64,000 nt of DNA from Pseudomonas wayambapalatensis (lineage in GTDB: Bacteria > Pseudomonadota > Gammaproteobacteria > Pseudomonadales > Pseudomonadaceae). Position 1 is the stretch's first letter. Each line of letters starts with the position of its first letter. The stretch is from assembly GCA_014268975.2 (NCBI GenBank), contig CP077096.1, forward strand, positions 5,074,001 to 5,138,000, read 5' to 3'. Of this stretch, positions 7,342 to 14,697 are shown piece after piece. The position numbers were made by a program, and so were the translations under genes. The notes beneath the pieces were generated by a model. It was not told the DNA's origin and ran no database searches. It was given only the letters and a program-made list of their open reading frames with translations.

Positions 7342-8036
7342 ATGATCAATTAAGAAATCAAGGCAGTTCTTGCCGCCCCCACCATCGAAGACTCCAACGC
7401 CAGAATCTACCTGTTGCAAAACGAAGAAAAGGTGCCGTTACGCTTCAGTCGCCCCAACGAACACCTTGCTTGGGGTGTGTTCAACGAAGCGAACTGGCTT
7501 CAAGCGGGCGGCATGGGTGAATCACCCTTGTTTTCGATGAAGTTCCTTTCCAAAACGCCCGACCGCCTCTGGTTCAAGCTGATGGCCACAGGTTACAGCG
7601 ACAACCTTGGACACCTGGGCTTCAGCAAAAATGGTTATCTGGGACTTTATGACTACAACAGCACAACCTATCCCTGGAAGATCGAGCTACTGGATTGGGC
7701 AGACGGCTAAATGCGCTGCCATCTTAGGGTCTGTATGAAAAGCCTTGAGACGAAGGTCAGGCAAGGCGAAAACAGCCGAGGAAGCGGAGTTTACGGGTTG
7801 TAAATGAGCATTCCGAGGCTGTTTTCAACGCAGCATCACCGAGTATCAAGGTTTTTCATACAGAGCCTAGAGACCATCGTGGCATTCGCGTAGGCGTCTG
7901 TAGCGAACATACGGAAATCGAGGGGCACAAGATGCACTATCTGAGTATTCAAGATACCCAACCTGCCGAGTTCGTGATCCATAAGGTGGATGTGCCAGGT
8001 TCAGTTGAAGGCACGTCCTGGCTACACGTGTATTGA
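7342..8036 (+). pseudogene. Broken paralogue of the 4400-4891 gene, interrupted by a MITE
   Basis: The reading frame starts at an ATG (7342) behind AGGAG but meets TAA at codon 4 (7351). It then continues open through NARIYLLQNEEKVPLRF, GVFNEANWLQAGG and GYLGLYDYN to a second TAA at 7708, where the intact copy has Trp (NGWVCRLRDHEG). Removing the MITE plus one copy of its TA target (7727-7869) joins CGC TGC CAT CTT AGA GAC CAT CGT (RCHLRDHR), restoring the match to VCRLRDHEG. The frame then runs through MHYLSIQDTQPAEFVIHKV to TGA at 8034. The reconstructed gene has 184 codons. The 7414 TTG could in principle initiate a short product, but the homology begins upstream of it. Confidence 0.8.
7727..7867. 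mobile_element. 141-bp MITE with TA target duplication
   Basis: The ends are inverted repeats: GGGTCTGTATGAAAAGCC on the left and the complement of GGTTTTTCATACAGAGCC on the right, with two mismatches in the outer 22 bases. TA flanks both sides (7725-7726 and 7868-7869). An inner inverted pair (GAAAACAGCC with GGCTGTTTTC) makes the element fold back. It encodes no transposase, so it must be mobilised in trans. The TA duplication and end sequence suggest an IS5-like transposase, which is inference. Confidence 0.8.
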
Positions 8037-8062
8037 AACGCCTCAACGCACCGTCGCCTAAC

Positions 8063-10597
8063 TCAAGTACCCCTTGGTTTGGCGCGGGCAGTGGCTTGCG
8101 CGACCAACGGGTCATCTGGCCAGAAATGCTTGGGGTACCTGCCCTTCAAATCCTTCTTCACCTCGAGGTAGGTCGAGCGCCAGAAGTTCGCCAGATCCTG
8201 GGTCACCTGGACCGGGCGCCGGGCTGGGGACAGCAGGTGCAGCTTGAGCACCTGCCTGCCGTTGGCAATGCGTGGCGTGTCGGCCTGCCCGAACAACTCC
8301 TGAAGTCGAACGGCAAGCACGGGTGGGCGCTCGCTGTAGTCGATACGAATACTGGATCCTGAGGGCACCGCCATCGTCTGGGGTGCCTGGACATCCAGTT
8401 GCTGCGGCAGCGGCCAGGGCAGGAGATTGCGCAGGATCGAAGACAGATCGAGCAGGGCGAAATGGCTGAGCCGGGCGACCTTGCCGACATAGGGGCCCAA
8501 CCATTCGTCCAATGATTGCAGCAACGTCTCATCCCGCAGGTCGGGCCATTGGCCGACGACACCCGCCTCCTCATCCAGTACCCGCAACAGCTCCACACGC
8601 GCCTGCCACTGACGAAGGTCAGGCGTCCAGGGCAGAAGCTCCAGACCTTTGCGTCGAACATAGTCAAGCAGCGCCTGCACGCGCGCCTCATCGCTCAGAG
8701 AGGCCAGGGGCGTGCGCGACAGCACGAGCTCGCCAACCTTGGTTTGTCGCTCGGCGCGCAGGGCGCCCTCTCGCTCATCCCAGTCAAGCTCGTCCACCGT
8801 GCGGACCTGCTCTTTCAGGACGGTGTCGAACAGCGCCGCGTCCAGGTCGGCGGCCAGATAGATCCGCTCCTCCCGCTGGCCCTGTCGGCTGCCCAGGTCC
8901 GCGATGACCAGCCAGGTATGCTTCATCAAGGCGTCCGGCTCGGTGAACATCGCTGCCCGGCCATTGGCCAGGCGATATTCGGCCCCGCCATCACGTCGCT
9001 GCAGGGCGACACGGTCGGGATAAGCGAGCGCGAGCAGGCAGCCCACCCAACGTGGATGATGAGGATCGGCGACGGCTTGCGACACAGGGCCACGCAGGTA
9101 GGATCGATATTGCCTGGAAAGTTGCCTGGCGCGCTGGGCGCCCCCCTGCTCACCGCGCTGGGCACGTTGCTCACCGCTGAGAATGGCCAGCCGGCTGTGC
9201 AGGTCAGCGCCCGCGCCACGCTGTATATCCCGCTCTCCCAGCAGGGCCGCGATAGTGCACGCGGTTTCGGCCAGCCCCAGCTCGTGACCTCGCAGTAGAA
9301 GATGGGCGATTCGAGGATGGCTCGGTAGCTCGGCCATCGCCTGCCCGTGCCGGGTCAGTTGCCCGTCCGCCTGGAGCGCGCCAAGGCGGCGCAGCAAGTC
9401 GTTGGCCTGTGCGTACGCAGCCGCAGGGGGGGCATCGAGCCACGCCAGCTCATTCGGCTGGACACCCCACTTGGCCAACTGCAGCGCCAGCCCGGTCAGG
9501 TCCGCCTGCTGGATTTCGGCGGTGGCGAAGCCTGCCATCTGATCGTGCTGCGCTTCGGACCACAAGCGATAGCAAACGCCGGTCTCCAGCCGTCCGGCAC
9601 GCCCTGCCCGCTGGGTAGCGCTGGCCCTGGAGATCCGCTGGGTATCCAGACGAGTCATGCCGCTGCGTGGATCGAAGCGCGGAACACGCTCAAGCCCGGC
9701 ATCGATGACCACCCGCACGCCATCGATGGTGACGCTGGTCTCGGCAATGTTGGTGGCCAGCACCACTTTGCGCATGCCCGGTGGCGCAGGGTCGATCGCG
9801 GCCCGTTGCTGGTTCAGGTCGAGCTCTCCATGCAACGGGCAAAGCAAGGTATTGCGCTTCAGGGACGGGGAGGCATCGAGGCTGTCCTGAAGCCCTGTCA
9901 GGACGCGACGGATTTCAGCCTGGCCCGGCAGGAACACCAGCAGACTTCCCGATTGCTCGGCCAGCGCATCGAGACAGGTGCTGATCACTCGCGGCTCGAT
10001 GTACTCGCCGGCTTGCTGCGGCTTGCCCCAGATCGTCGTGACCGGGAACATCCGCCCCTCGCTGGTGATGATCGGAGCGTCTTCCAGAAGGCGCGACAGC
10101 CTTTCTCCTTCGAGAGTCGCCGACATGAGCAGCACTTTTAGCGCCGTATCGTCCCGGAACAGTTCACGACCATTGAGCGTGAGCGCCAAGGCAAGGTCAG
10201 CATCGAGGTTTCTCAGGTGGAATTCATCGAAGATCACCAGCCCCACGCCCTCCAACGCCGGATCGGCCTGCAGGCGGCGGGTGAGAATGCCTTCGGTAAC
10301 CACTTCGATGCGGGTATCCGGCCCGACCTTGCTATCCAGCCGGATGCGATAGCCGACCGTCTCACCGACCTTTTCCCCCAACTCGCTGGCCATGCGCTCG
10401 GCGGCAGCGCGGGCCGCGAGACGACGCGGCTCGAGCATGACGATACGCTGCCCGGCCAGCCATGGCTCGTCGAGCAGGGCCAGTGGCACGCGGGTGGTCT
10501 TGCCCGCGCCAGGCGGCGCCTCGAGCACAGCTTCGTGGCGTTGGCCCAAGGCCTGGCGCAGGGCGGGCAAGACAGCATCGATCGGTAAAGAATTCAT
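8063..10597 (-). CDS. hrpB: ATP-dependent helicase HrpB
   Basis: An 844-residue DExH-box helicase of the HrpB family. It has Walker A EAPPGAGKTT near residue 30, a DEFH box (VIFDEFHLRN), motif III LMSATLEG, motif V VVLATNIAETSVTIDGV, motif VI QRAGRAGR, a helicase-associated region and the HrpB C-terminal domain. Length and order match the family. It is a presumed RNA helicase whose cellular substrate is not firmly established. The ATG at 10597 follows GAGG at suitable spacing. It is transcribed alone. Confidence 0.95.
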   Translation of the reverse strand: MNSLPIDAVLPALRQALGQRHEAVLEAPPGAGKTTRVPLALLDEPWLAGQRIVMLEPRRLAARAAAERMASELGEKVGETVGYRIRLDSKVGPDTRIEVVTEGILTRRLQADPALEGVGLVIFDEFHLRNLDADLALALTLNGRELFRDDTALKVLLMSATLEGERLSRLLEDAPIITSEGRMFPVTTIWGKPQQAGEYIEPRVISTCLDALAEQSGSLLVFLPGQAEIRRVLTGLQDSLDASPSLKRNTLLCPLHGELDLNQQRAAIDPAPPGMRKVVLATNIAETSVTIDGVRVVIDAGLERVPRFDPRSGMTRLDTQRISRASATQRAGRAGRLETGVCYRLWSEAQHDQMAGFATAEIQQADLTGLALQLAKWGVQPNELAWLDAPPAAAYAQANDLLRRLGALQADGQLTRHGQAMAELPSHPRIAHLLLRGHELGLAETACTIAALLGERDIQRGAGADLHSRLAILSGEQRAQRGEQGGAQRARQLSRQYRSYLRGPVSQAVADPHHPRWVGCLLALAYPDRVALQRRDGGAEYRLANGRAAMFTEPDALMKHTWLVIADLGSRQGQREERIYLAADLDAALFDTVLKEQVRTVDELDWDEREGALRAERQTKVGELVLSRTPLASLSDEARVQALLDYVRRKGLELLPWTPDLRQWQARVELLRVLDEEAGVVGQWPDLRDETLLQSLDEWLGPYVGKVARLSHFALLDLSSILRNLLPWPLPQQLDVQAPQTMAVPSGSSIRIDYSERPPVLAVRLQELFGQADTPRIANGRQVLKLHLLSPARRPVQVTQDLANFWRSTYLEVKKDLKGRYPKHFWPDDPLVAQATARAKPRGT

Positions 10598-10718
10598 GGT
10601 GGTCCTCAAACGAACGAGCGAGTATAACGGCGAACCGAGGCCGCTTCGTCATGGTCTGAGCATCAGGTGCAGGCGTTTTTTGCCCGACCTCCTGCAGTCA
10701 TCTTTTCCGGAGATTCAA

Positions 10719-11138
10719 ATGCGCATCCATTCCCGCGTCATCGGTGGCGCCCTCATCGCCGCCCTGCTGACCCAGCTGACGGCCTGCGGCACCCTTTTCT
10801 ATCCCGATCGCCGTGGCCAGATCGAAGGCAAGATCGACCCGGTGGTCGCCGCCATGGACGCGATCGGCATCCTCTTCTACGTCATCCCTGGCCTGATCGC
10901 CTTCGGCGTCGACTTCGCCACGGGCGCCATCTACTACCCTGGCGGCAAGACCGCCCAGGTCGACCCGGCCAAGCTCAAGCCTGCGGTCGGTACCGATGGC
11001 AAGATCGACAACCTCAAGCTGCAGGCTATTCTCGAAAGCGAACTGGGCCAGCGCCTGCCGCTGAACGATCCACGGCTGATCCAGCATCGTGGCAGCGTTG
11101 AGCAACTGGCCGCCTTCGGCCTGGTCCCGGCCGCCTGA
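10719..11138 (+). CDS. Small YceK-like lipoprotein
   Basis: A 139-residue predicted lipoprotein. The N-terminus is a type II signal peptide ending in a lipobox (LTAC-G, Cys about residue 23). The mature part begins GTLFYPDRRGQIEGKIDP, followed by a hydrophobic stretch (AMDAIGILFYVIPGLIAF) and VDFATGAIYYPGG, reminiscent of YceK/YidQ lipoproteins. The function is unknown. Similar Pseudomonas proteins have, as I recall, been misnamed polyribonucleotide nucleotidyltransferase; nothing here supports that. CCGGAG precedes the ATG at 10719. Confidence 0.82.
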   Translation: MRIHSRVIGGALIAALLTQLTACGTLFYPDRRGQIEGKIDPVVAAMDAIGILFYVIPGLIAFGVDFATGAIYYPGGKTAQVDPAKLKPAVGTDGKIDNLKLQAILESELGQRLPLNDPRLIQHRGSVEQLAAFGLVPAA

Positions 11139-11163
11139 CCGACACCGGAACGACACGCCACGC

Positions 11164-12033
11164 ATGACTGCCACCGCCGAACATCTACGCCTGCTGCGCC
11201 TGGCCACCCGTGCTTCGCTGACGGTGGCTGGCATTCTCGTGCTGGCCAAGGCCGTGGCCTGGTGGCTGAGCGGCTCGGTGAGCCTGCTCGCAGGCCTGAC
11301 CGATTCGGCGCTCGACGCCGTCGCCTCCTTCCTCAACTTGCTGGCGGTGCATTACGCCTTGCGCCCGGCCGACGACGATCACCGTTTCGGCCACGGCAAG
11401 GCCGAGGCCCTGGCCGGTATGGCCCAGGCGCTGTTCATCGCGGTCAGTGCGGTATTGATCGGTTTCCAGGCGGTAGAGCGCCTGCAGACGCCGCAGCCGC
11501 TGGGCGACACGGGTGCGGGCATTGCGGTGATGCTGCTGTCGCTGGTGTTGACCGTGGCGCTGCTGGCGTTCCAACGCAAGGTCATCCGCATCACCGGCTC
11601 CACTGCCGTGCGTGCCGACTCGCTGCATTATCGCTCCGACCTGCTGCTCAACGGCAGCATCCTGCTCGCCCTGCTGCTGGCCGGCTTTGGCTGGCCACAA
11701 CTGGATGCCCTGTTCGGCTTGGGGATTGCGCTGTACATCCTCTGGAGCGCCCTGCAGATTGCCCGTGAGAGCACCTCGATCCTGATGGACCAGGAGCTGC
11801 CCGCCGACATCGGCGCACGCATGCAGGAACTGGCCCTGGCCATTCCCGGCGTCAAGGGCGTGCACGACCTGCGTACCCGGGTGTCAGGCAGCCATTGGTT
11901 CGTCCAGTTGCACCTGGAACTGCCCGGCGCACTGCCGCTGCATGACGCCCATGCCCTGTGCGTGAAGGCGTCGGAAGCGATCCGCCAGCGTTATCCGCGC
12001 GCGGATGTCATGGTCCACGCCGACCCTGTCTAG
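11164..12033 (+). CDS. fieF: Cation diffusion facilitator family efflux pump (FieF-like)
   Basis: A 289-residue metal/proton antiporter of the CDF family. It has about six transmembrane helices and the metal-site motifs LTDSALDAVAS (helix II) and HYRSDLLLN (helix V), plus DDDHRFGHGKAEALAG between helices II and III. A C-terminal cytoplasmic metal-binding domain (MQELALAIPGVKGVHDLRTR) follows. The pattern fits FieF (YiiP), which exports Fe(II)/Zn(II). It starts 25 bp after the upstream lipoprotein gene, so the two may be co-transcribed. Confidence 0.92.
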   Translation: MTATAEHLRLLRLATRASLTVAGILVLAKAVAWWLSGSVSLLAGLTDSALDAVASFLNLLAVHYALRPADDDHRFGHGKAEALAGMAQALFIAVSAVLIGFQAVERLQTPQPLGDTGAGIAVMLLSLVLTVALLAFQRKVIRITGSTAVRADSLHYRSDLLLNGSILLALLLAGFGWPQLDALFGLGIALYILWSALQIARESTSILMDQELPADIGARMQELALAIPGVKGVHDLRTRVSGSHWFVQLHLELPGALPLHDAHALCVKASEAIRQRYPRADVMVHADPV

Positions 12034-12038
12034 CGGCA

Positions 12039-12059
12039 GGAGCAGATTTGCTCTGCTCC
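12039..12059. terminator. Hairpin between convergent genes
   Basis: GGAGCAGA-TTTGC-TCTGCTCC forms a perfect 8-bp stem between the convergent fieF and DUF6515-like genes. There is no long T run, so termination strength is uncertain. Confidence 0.4.
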
Positions 12060-12076
12060 CCAAGCCGCGCGCCCCC

Positions 12077-12916
12077 TCAGTTGACGCTGTACCCCCGACC
12101 ACTCAGACACGCCGCCAGCGAACGGCGGTAGCCGTTGGCCACATTGGCCGGTGGCGCATAGGTGGCCGTGGCCGGATCGAACCCGGACTGGCTGACGGCC
12201 CAGCGATGGCACTGGTAGCGATCCTGCTCCTGCTGCTCGGGGCCCTGTCCGTTCGCCGGGTAGGCGACCACGTCATAACCATTGTCCGGTTGGGGCTGGG
12301 GTTGCGGTGCATATGCAGGGGCGGACGGATTGACCACCACGTACTCCTGGCTGTCGGGCTGATACTGGTAGTAGGTATCGGCCACCAGGAAGTACAGCAA
12401 TCCGCTCAACCACACTTCCTGGGCATAGGGAGGCAGGTAGTTGACCCGCACGCCGTAGGGCGGGCGCACCACGATGTAGCCGCCACTGTGCGGGCGGTAC
12501 CAGTAGCCGCCTGAATAGAAATAGTCCTGCCCGCGGTAAGGCACTTTCCAGTAACGGTCCGGGAAACGGTCGGTGGTGTAGCCAGGGCGGTATTGCGGCC
12601 CCGGTCCCCAGCCGTTGCCATGGCCGTCGGGCCGGCCCCGCCAATCACCGCCAGGGCGCTGGCCCGGGCCGCCGGCTTCCCAGTGGCGGTTGTCGCCGTT
12701 GCGGCGCGGAATATCCTGATAGTAGCCCTGGCGCGGAGGTTGGGTCTGGCGCACTTCGTCACGGGAGTTGAGCGGCGAACTGCCCTGGCCTGGGCCGTTG
12801 GACTCCTGCTGGCCACCCCAGCCACGTCCGTCGTCCGGCCCCTGGGCCAGCGCCCCGAGGCTGATGCCCATGCCCAGCAACCCAACACCCGCCCACTGCC
12901 AGATGCGTGACCTCAT
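12077..12916 (-). CDS. Exported Gly/Tyr/Pro-rich protein, DUF6515-like
   Basis: A 279-residue secreted protein. The signal peptide runs to about residue 25 (AGVGLLGMGISLGALAQG). A Gly/Arg/Asn-rich disordered region is followed by a Tyr-rich core (QDYFYSGGYWYRPHSGGYIV, then PPYGVRVNYLPPYAQEVWLS) and a C-terminal segment with two Cys (YQCHRW, LAACLSGRGYSVN). The core resembles DUF6515 proteins, which are exported and of unknown role. The ATG at 12916 is chosen because it begins the signal peptide; the open frame extends further upstream through a terminator. Confidence 0.75.
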   Translation of the reverse strand: MRSRIWQWAGVGLLGMGISLGALAQGPDDGRGWGGQQESNGPGQGSSPLNSRDEVRQTQPPRQGYYQDIPRRNGDNRHWEAGGPGQRPGGDWRGRPDGHGNGWGPGPQYRPGYTTDRFPDRYWKVPYRGQDYFYSGGYWYRPHSGGYIVVRPPYGVRVNYLPPYAQEVWLSGLLYFLVADTYYQYQPDSQEYVVVNPSAPAYAPQPQPQPDNGYDVVAYPANGQGPEQQEQDRYQCHRWAVSQSGFDPATATYAPPANVANGYRRSLAACLSGRGYSVN

Positions 12917-13004
12917 GCTCGTCCTCTCGATAACCACAGCGCTTGATGGCAGCAGTCTAACCTGAGGCGGGGGCAGGCAGATGAAATCCCCCAGGTACAC
13001 GGGC

Positions 13005-13036
13005 AATAAAAAAGGGAGGCCGTTGGGCCTCCCTTT
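13005..13036 (-). terminator. Strong intrinsic terminator on the minus strand
   Basis: AAAGGGAGGCC-CAAC-GGCCTCCC followed by TTTTTT on the minus strand: an 8-bp GC stem (extended by A-T pairs), a four-base loop and a T run. No gene ends just before it in that direction, so it must terminate a non-coding or very short transcript starting between it and 13320. Confidence 0.8.
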
Positions 13037-13205
13037 GGGAATTGTCGTCCGTGCTCGACGCTTGTGGCGTCGGCTCACCTCACAGTGTCTTCTGGACGCT
13101 GTGCAGCCCGGGGGCCAGGTGATCCGGTTGGATGGCTGGCCGCGACCGCCCGCCTAGGGCGCGTCGCCGTGGACTTGAGTCCGGGCAGTGATTCTGTTGA
13201 TAAAG
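13005..13205 (-). ncRNA. Candidate small RNA upstream of the DUF6515-like gene
   Basis: The 404-bp gap 12917-13320 has no convincing coding frame, but contains a minus-strand transcript end (terminator 13005-13036). Upstream of it are further hairpins, for example GACGC-CACAA-GCGTC and a GC-rich palindromic region around 13140-13165. The 5' end near 13205 is a guess; no clear -10/-35 pair was found. Known Pseudomonas sRNAs were not recognised. The alternative is a terminated leader of the 12077-12916 gene. Confidence 0.35.
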
Positions 13206-13320
13206 ATAGAGGAATGGGTGCGACAGAGGATTGCGAAGATTGCTCTGATAAATAGCACTTGCGCAATTTTTCACTCAGGATCGATAATTCGCCGCAATCC
13301 GAACAGAAAAGGCCTTCTTG

Positions 13321-13797
13321 ATGAGCAAGCTCGACCGCTATGACCTGAGCATTCTTGCCGAATTGCAGCGCGATGCACGTATCTCCAACCAGGAACTGGC
13401 CGAACGCATCGGCCTGTCCCCCTCGCCCTGCTCACGGCGGGTCAAGCAGCTCGAAGACGACGGCTATATCTCGCGCCAGGTGGCCCTGCTGGACCGCAAG
13501 AAGCTCGGCCTGAGCCTCACCGCCTACGTGCTGATCGGCATGGACCGCCACACCCCCGAACGTTTCGAAACCTTCGAAGCCGCCATCCGCAACCTGCCCC
13601 AGGTGCTCGAGTGCAGCCTGGTAACCGGGATGGACGCCGACTACCAGCTCAAGGTGGTGGTACCGGACATGGACCACTATCAGAAATTACTACTAGGCAG
13701 CCTGACCCGCATCGAAGGCGTCACCAGCGTGCGCTCGAGCTTCGTGCTCAACCAGGTACTGGCCAGTACCGAGATGCCATTGACCCACCTCCGTTGA
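13321..13797 (+). CDS. Lrp/AsnC-family transcriptional regulator
   Basis: A 158-residue regulator with an N-terminal HTH (LDRYDLSILAELQRDARISN, then LSPSPCSRRVKQLEDDGYIS) and a C-terminal RAM effector domain (VTGMDADYQLKVVVPDMDHY). It is closer to the Lrp branch than to AsnC. The target is unknown; flanking genes do not point to one amino acid pathway. The ATG at 13321 gives the canonical MSKLDRYD start. A long (>270 bp) leader region that may hold an sRNA on the other strand precedes it. Confidence 0.9.
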   Translation: MSKLDRYDLSILAELQRDARISNQELAERIGLSPSPCSRRVKQLEDDGYISRQVALLDRKKLGLSLTAYVLIGMDRHTPERFETFEAAIRNLPQVLECSLVTGMDADYQLKVVVPDMDHYQKLLLGSLTRIEGVTSVRSSFVLNQVLASTEMPLTHLR

Positions 13798-13850
13798 ACC
13801 GTGCCAGGCCCGGCGTATGATCGGGCCTTCAAACCGCCTGGAGCTTGAAG

Positions 13851-14054
13851 ATGGATCCTGCCGTATTCGAAGAATGGATGATGATCATTCTGGTCACCGT
13901 GCTGATCGGGTTCATGGGCTTCATCGTCTGGGACCTGGCGAAAAAATCCAAGGCCGGGCGCTTCGGCACGCTGATCCTGTTCTTCGTGCTGGGGCTTGGG
14001 GTGCTGGCCTTCATCATCAAGAGCGTGGTGGTGGGGTTTCTCGAAGGGGTGTAG
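13851..14054 (+). CDS. DUF2788 small membrane protein
   Basis: A 67-residue protein with two transmembrane helices (MMIILVTVLIGFMGFIVW and FGTLILFFVLGLGVLAFII) separated by a basic loop (DLAKKSKAGR). Size and sequence match the DUF2788 family of pseudomonads and related gammaproteobacteria; its function is unknown. GGAG lies seven bases before the ATG. It is convergent with rluE. Confidence 0.85.
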   Translation: MDPAVFEEWMMIILVTVLIGFMGFIVWDLAKKSKAGRFGTLILFFVLGLGVLAFIIKSVVVGFLEGV

Positions 14055-14061
14055 CGCAGCC

Positions 14062-14691
14062 CTACAGCCGTGCCGGCACCTCGCGCCAGCAGCCCTGCTC
14101 CAGTCCATCAAGGGTCCAGCTACCGATCCTGACCCGCACCAGACGCAAGGTCGGCAACCCCACTGCCGCCGTCATCCGCCGCACCTGGCGGTTGCGCCCT
14201 TCGCGGATCACCAGCTCCAACCACTGCGTGGGAATGCTCTTGCGAAAGCGTACCGGTGGGTTGCGCGGCCACAGTGCAGGCTCATCGAGCAGGCGCGCCT
14301 CGGCTGGCAAGGTCTTGCCATCGTTGAGTTCGACGCCCTCACGCAATTGCCGCAACTGCTCCTCGCTCGGCTCACCCTCCACCTGCACCCAATAGGTCTT
14401 GGGCAATTTGTGCTTCGGGTCGGCGATGCGCGCCTGCAAACCGCCGTCATTGGTCAGCAGCAACAGGCCCTCGCTGTCGCGGTCCAGACGCCCGGCGGGG
14501 TAGATACCCGGGATATCGATGAAGTCCTTGAGCGTGGCGCGCCCCTGGTCGTCGCTGAACTGGGTCAGTACATCGAAGGGTTTGTTGAACAGAATCAGGC
14601 GCGGCTCGGCCGGCGGCGCCTTGGGCGGGCGACGCGGGCCGACAGGACGCGCCGCCGGGCGGCGCGGTTTGGAGCGGGGTGGCAGGGGCAT
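14062..14691 (-). CDS. rluE: 23S rRNA pseudouridine(2457) synthase RluE
   Basis: A 209-residue RsuA/RluB-family pseudouridine synthase. The catalytic motif AGRLDRDSEGLLLLTNDG carries the active-site Asp, and the family C-terminal motif REGRNRQVRRMTAAVG is present. There is no S4 domain; instead a short Arg/Pro-rich tail (RSKPRRPAARPVGPRRPPK) begins the protein, as in RluE. It would isomerise U2457 in 23S rRNA. It lies 6 bp from the amn start and is probably co-transcribed downstream of amn. Confidence 0.9.
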   Translation of the reverse strand: MPLPPRSKPRRPAARPVGPRRPPKAPPAEPRLILFNKPFDVLTQFSDDQGRATLKDFIDIPGIYPAGRLDRDSEGLLLLTNDGGLQARIADPKHKLPKTYWVQVEGEPSEEQLRQLREGVELNDGKTLPAEARLLDEPALWPRNPPVRFRKSIPTQWLELVIREGRNRQVRRMTAAVGLPTLRLVRVRIGSWTLDGLEQGCWREVPARL

Positions 14692-14697
14692 GGATCC

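Noticed and set aside
7932..8036. 34-codon frame (MHYLSIQDT...) with a good ribosome-binding site
   Set aside because: It aligns with the C-terminus of the 4400-4891 protein and is the 3' remnant of the MITE-broken copy.
13075..13266. Short minus-strand frames in the 12917-13320 gap
   Set aside because: Composition and lack of a ribosome-binding site argue against coding; the terminator fits an RNA better.
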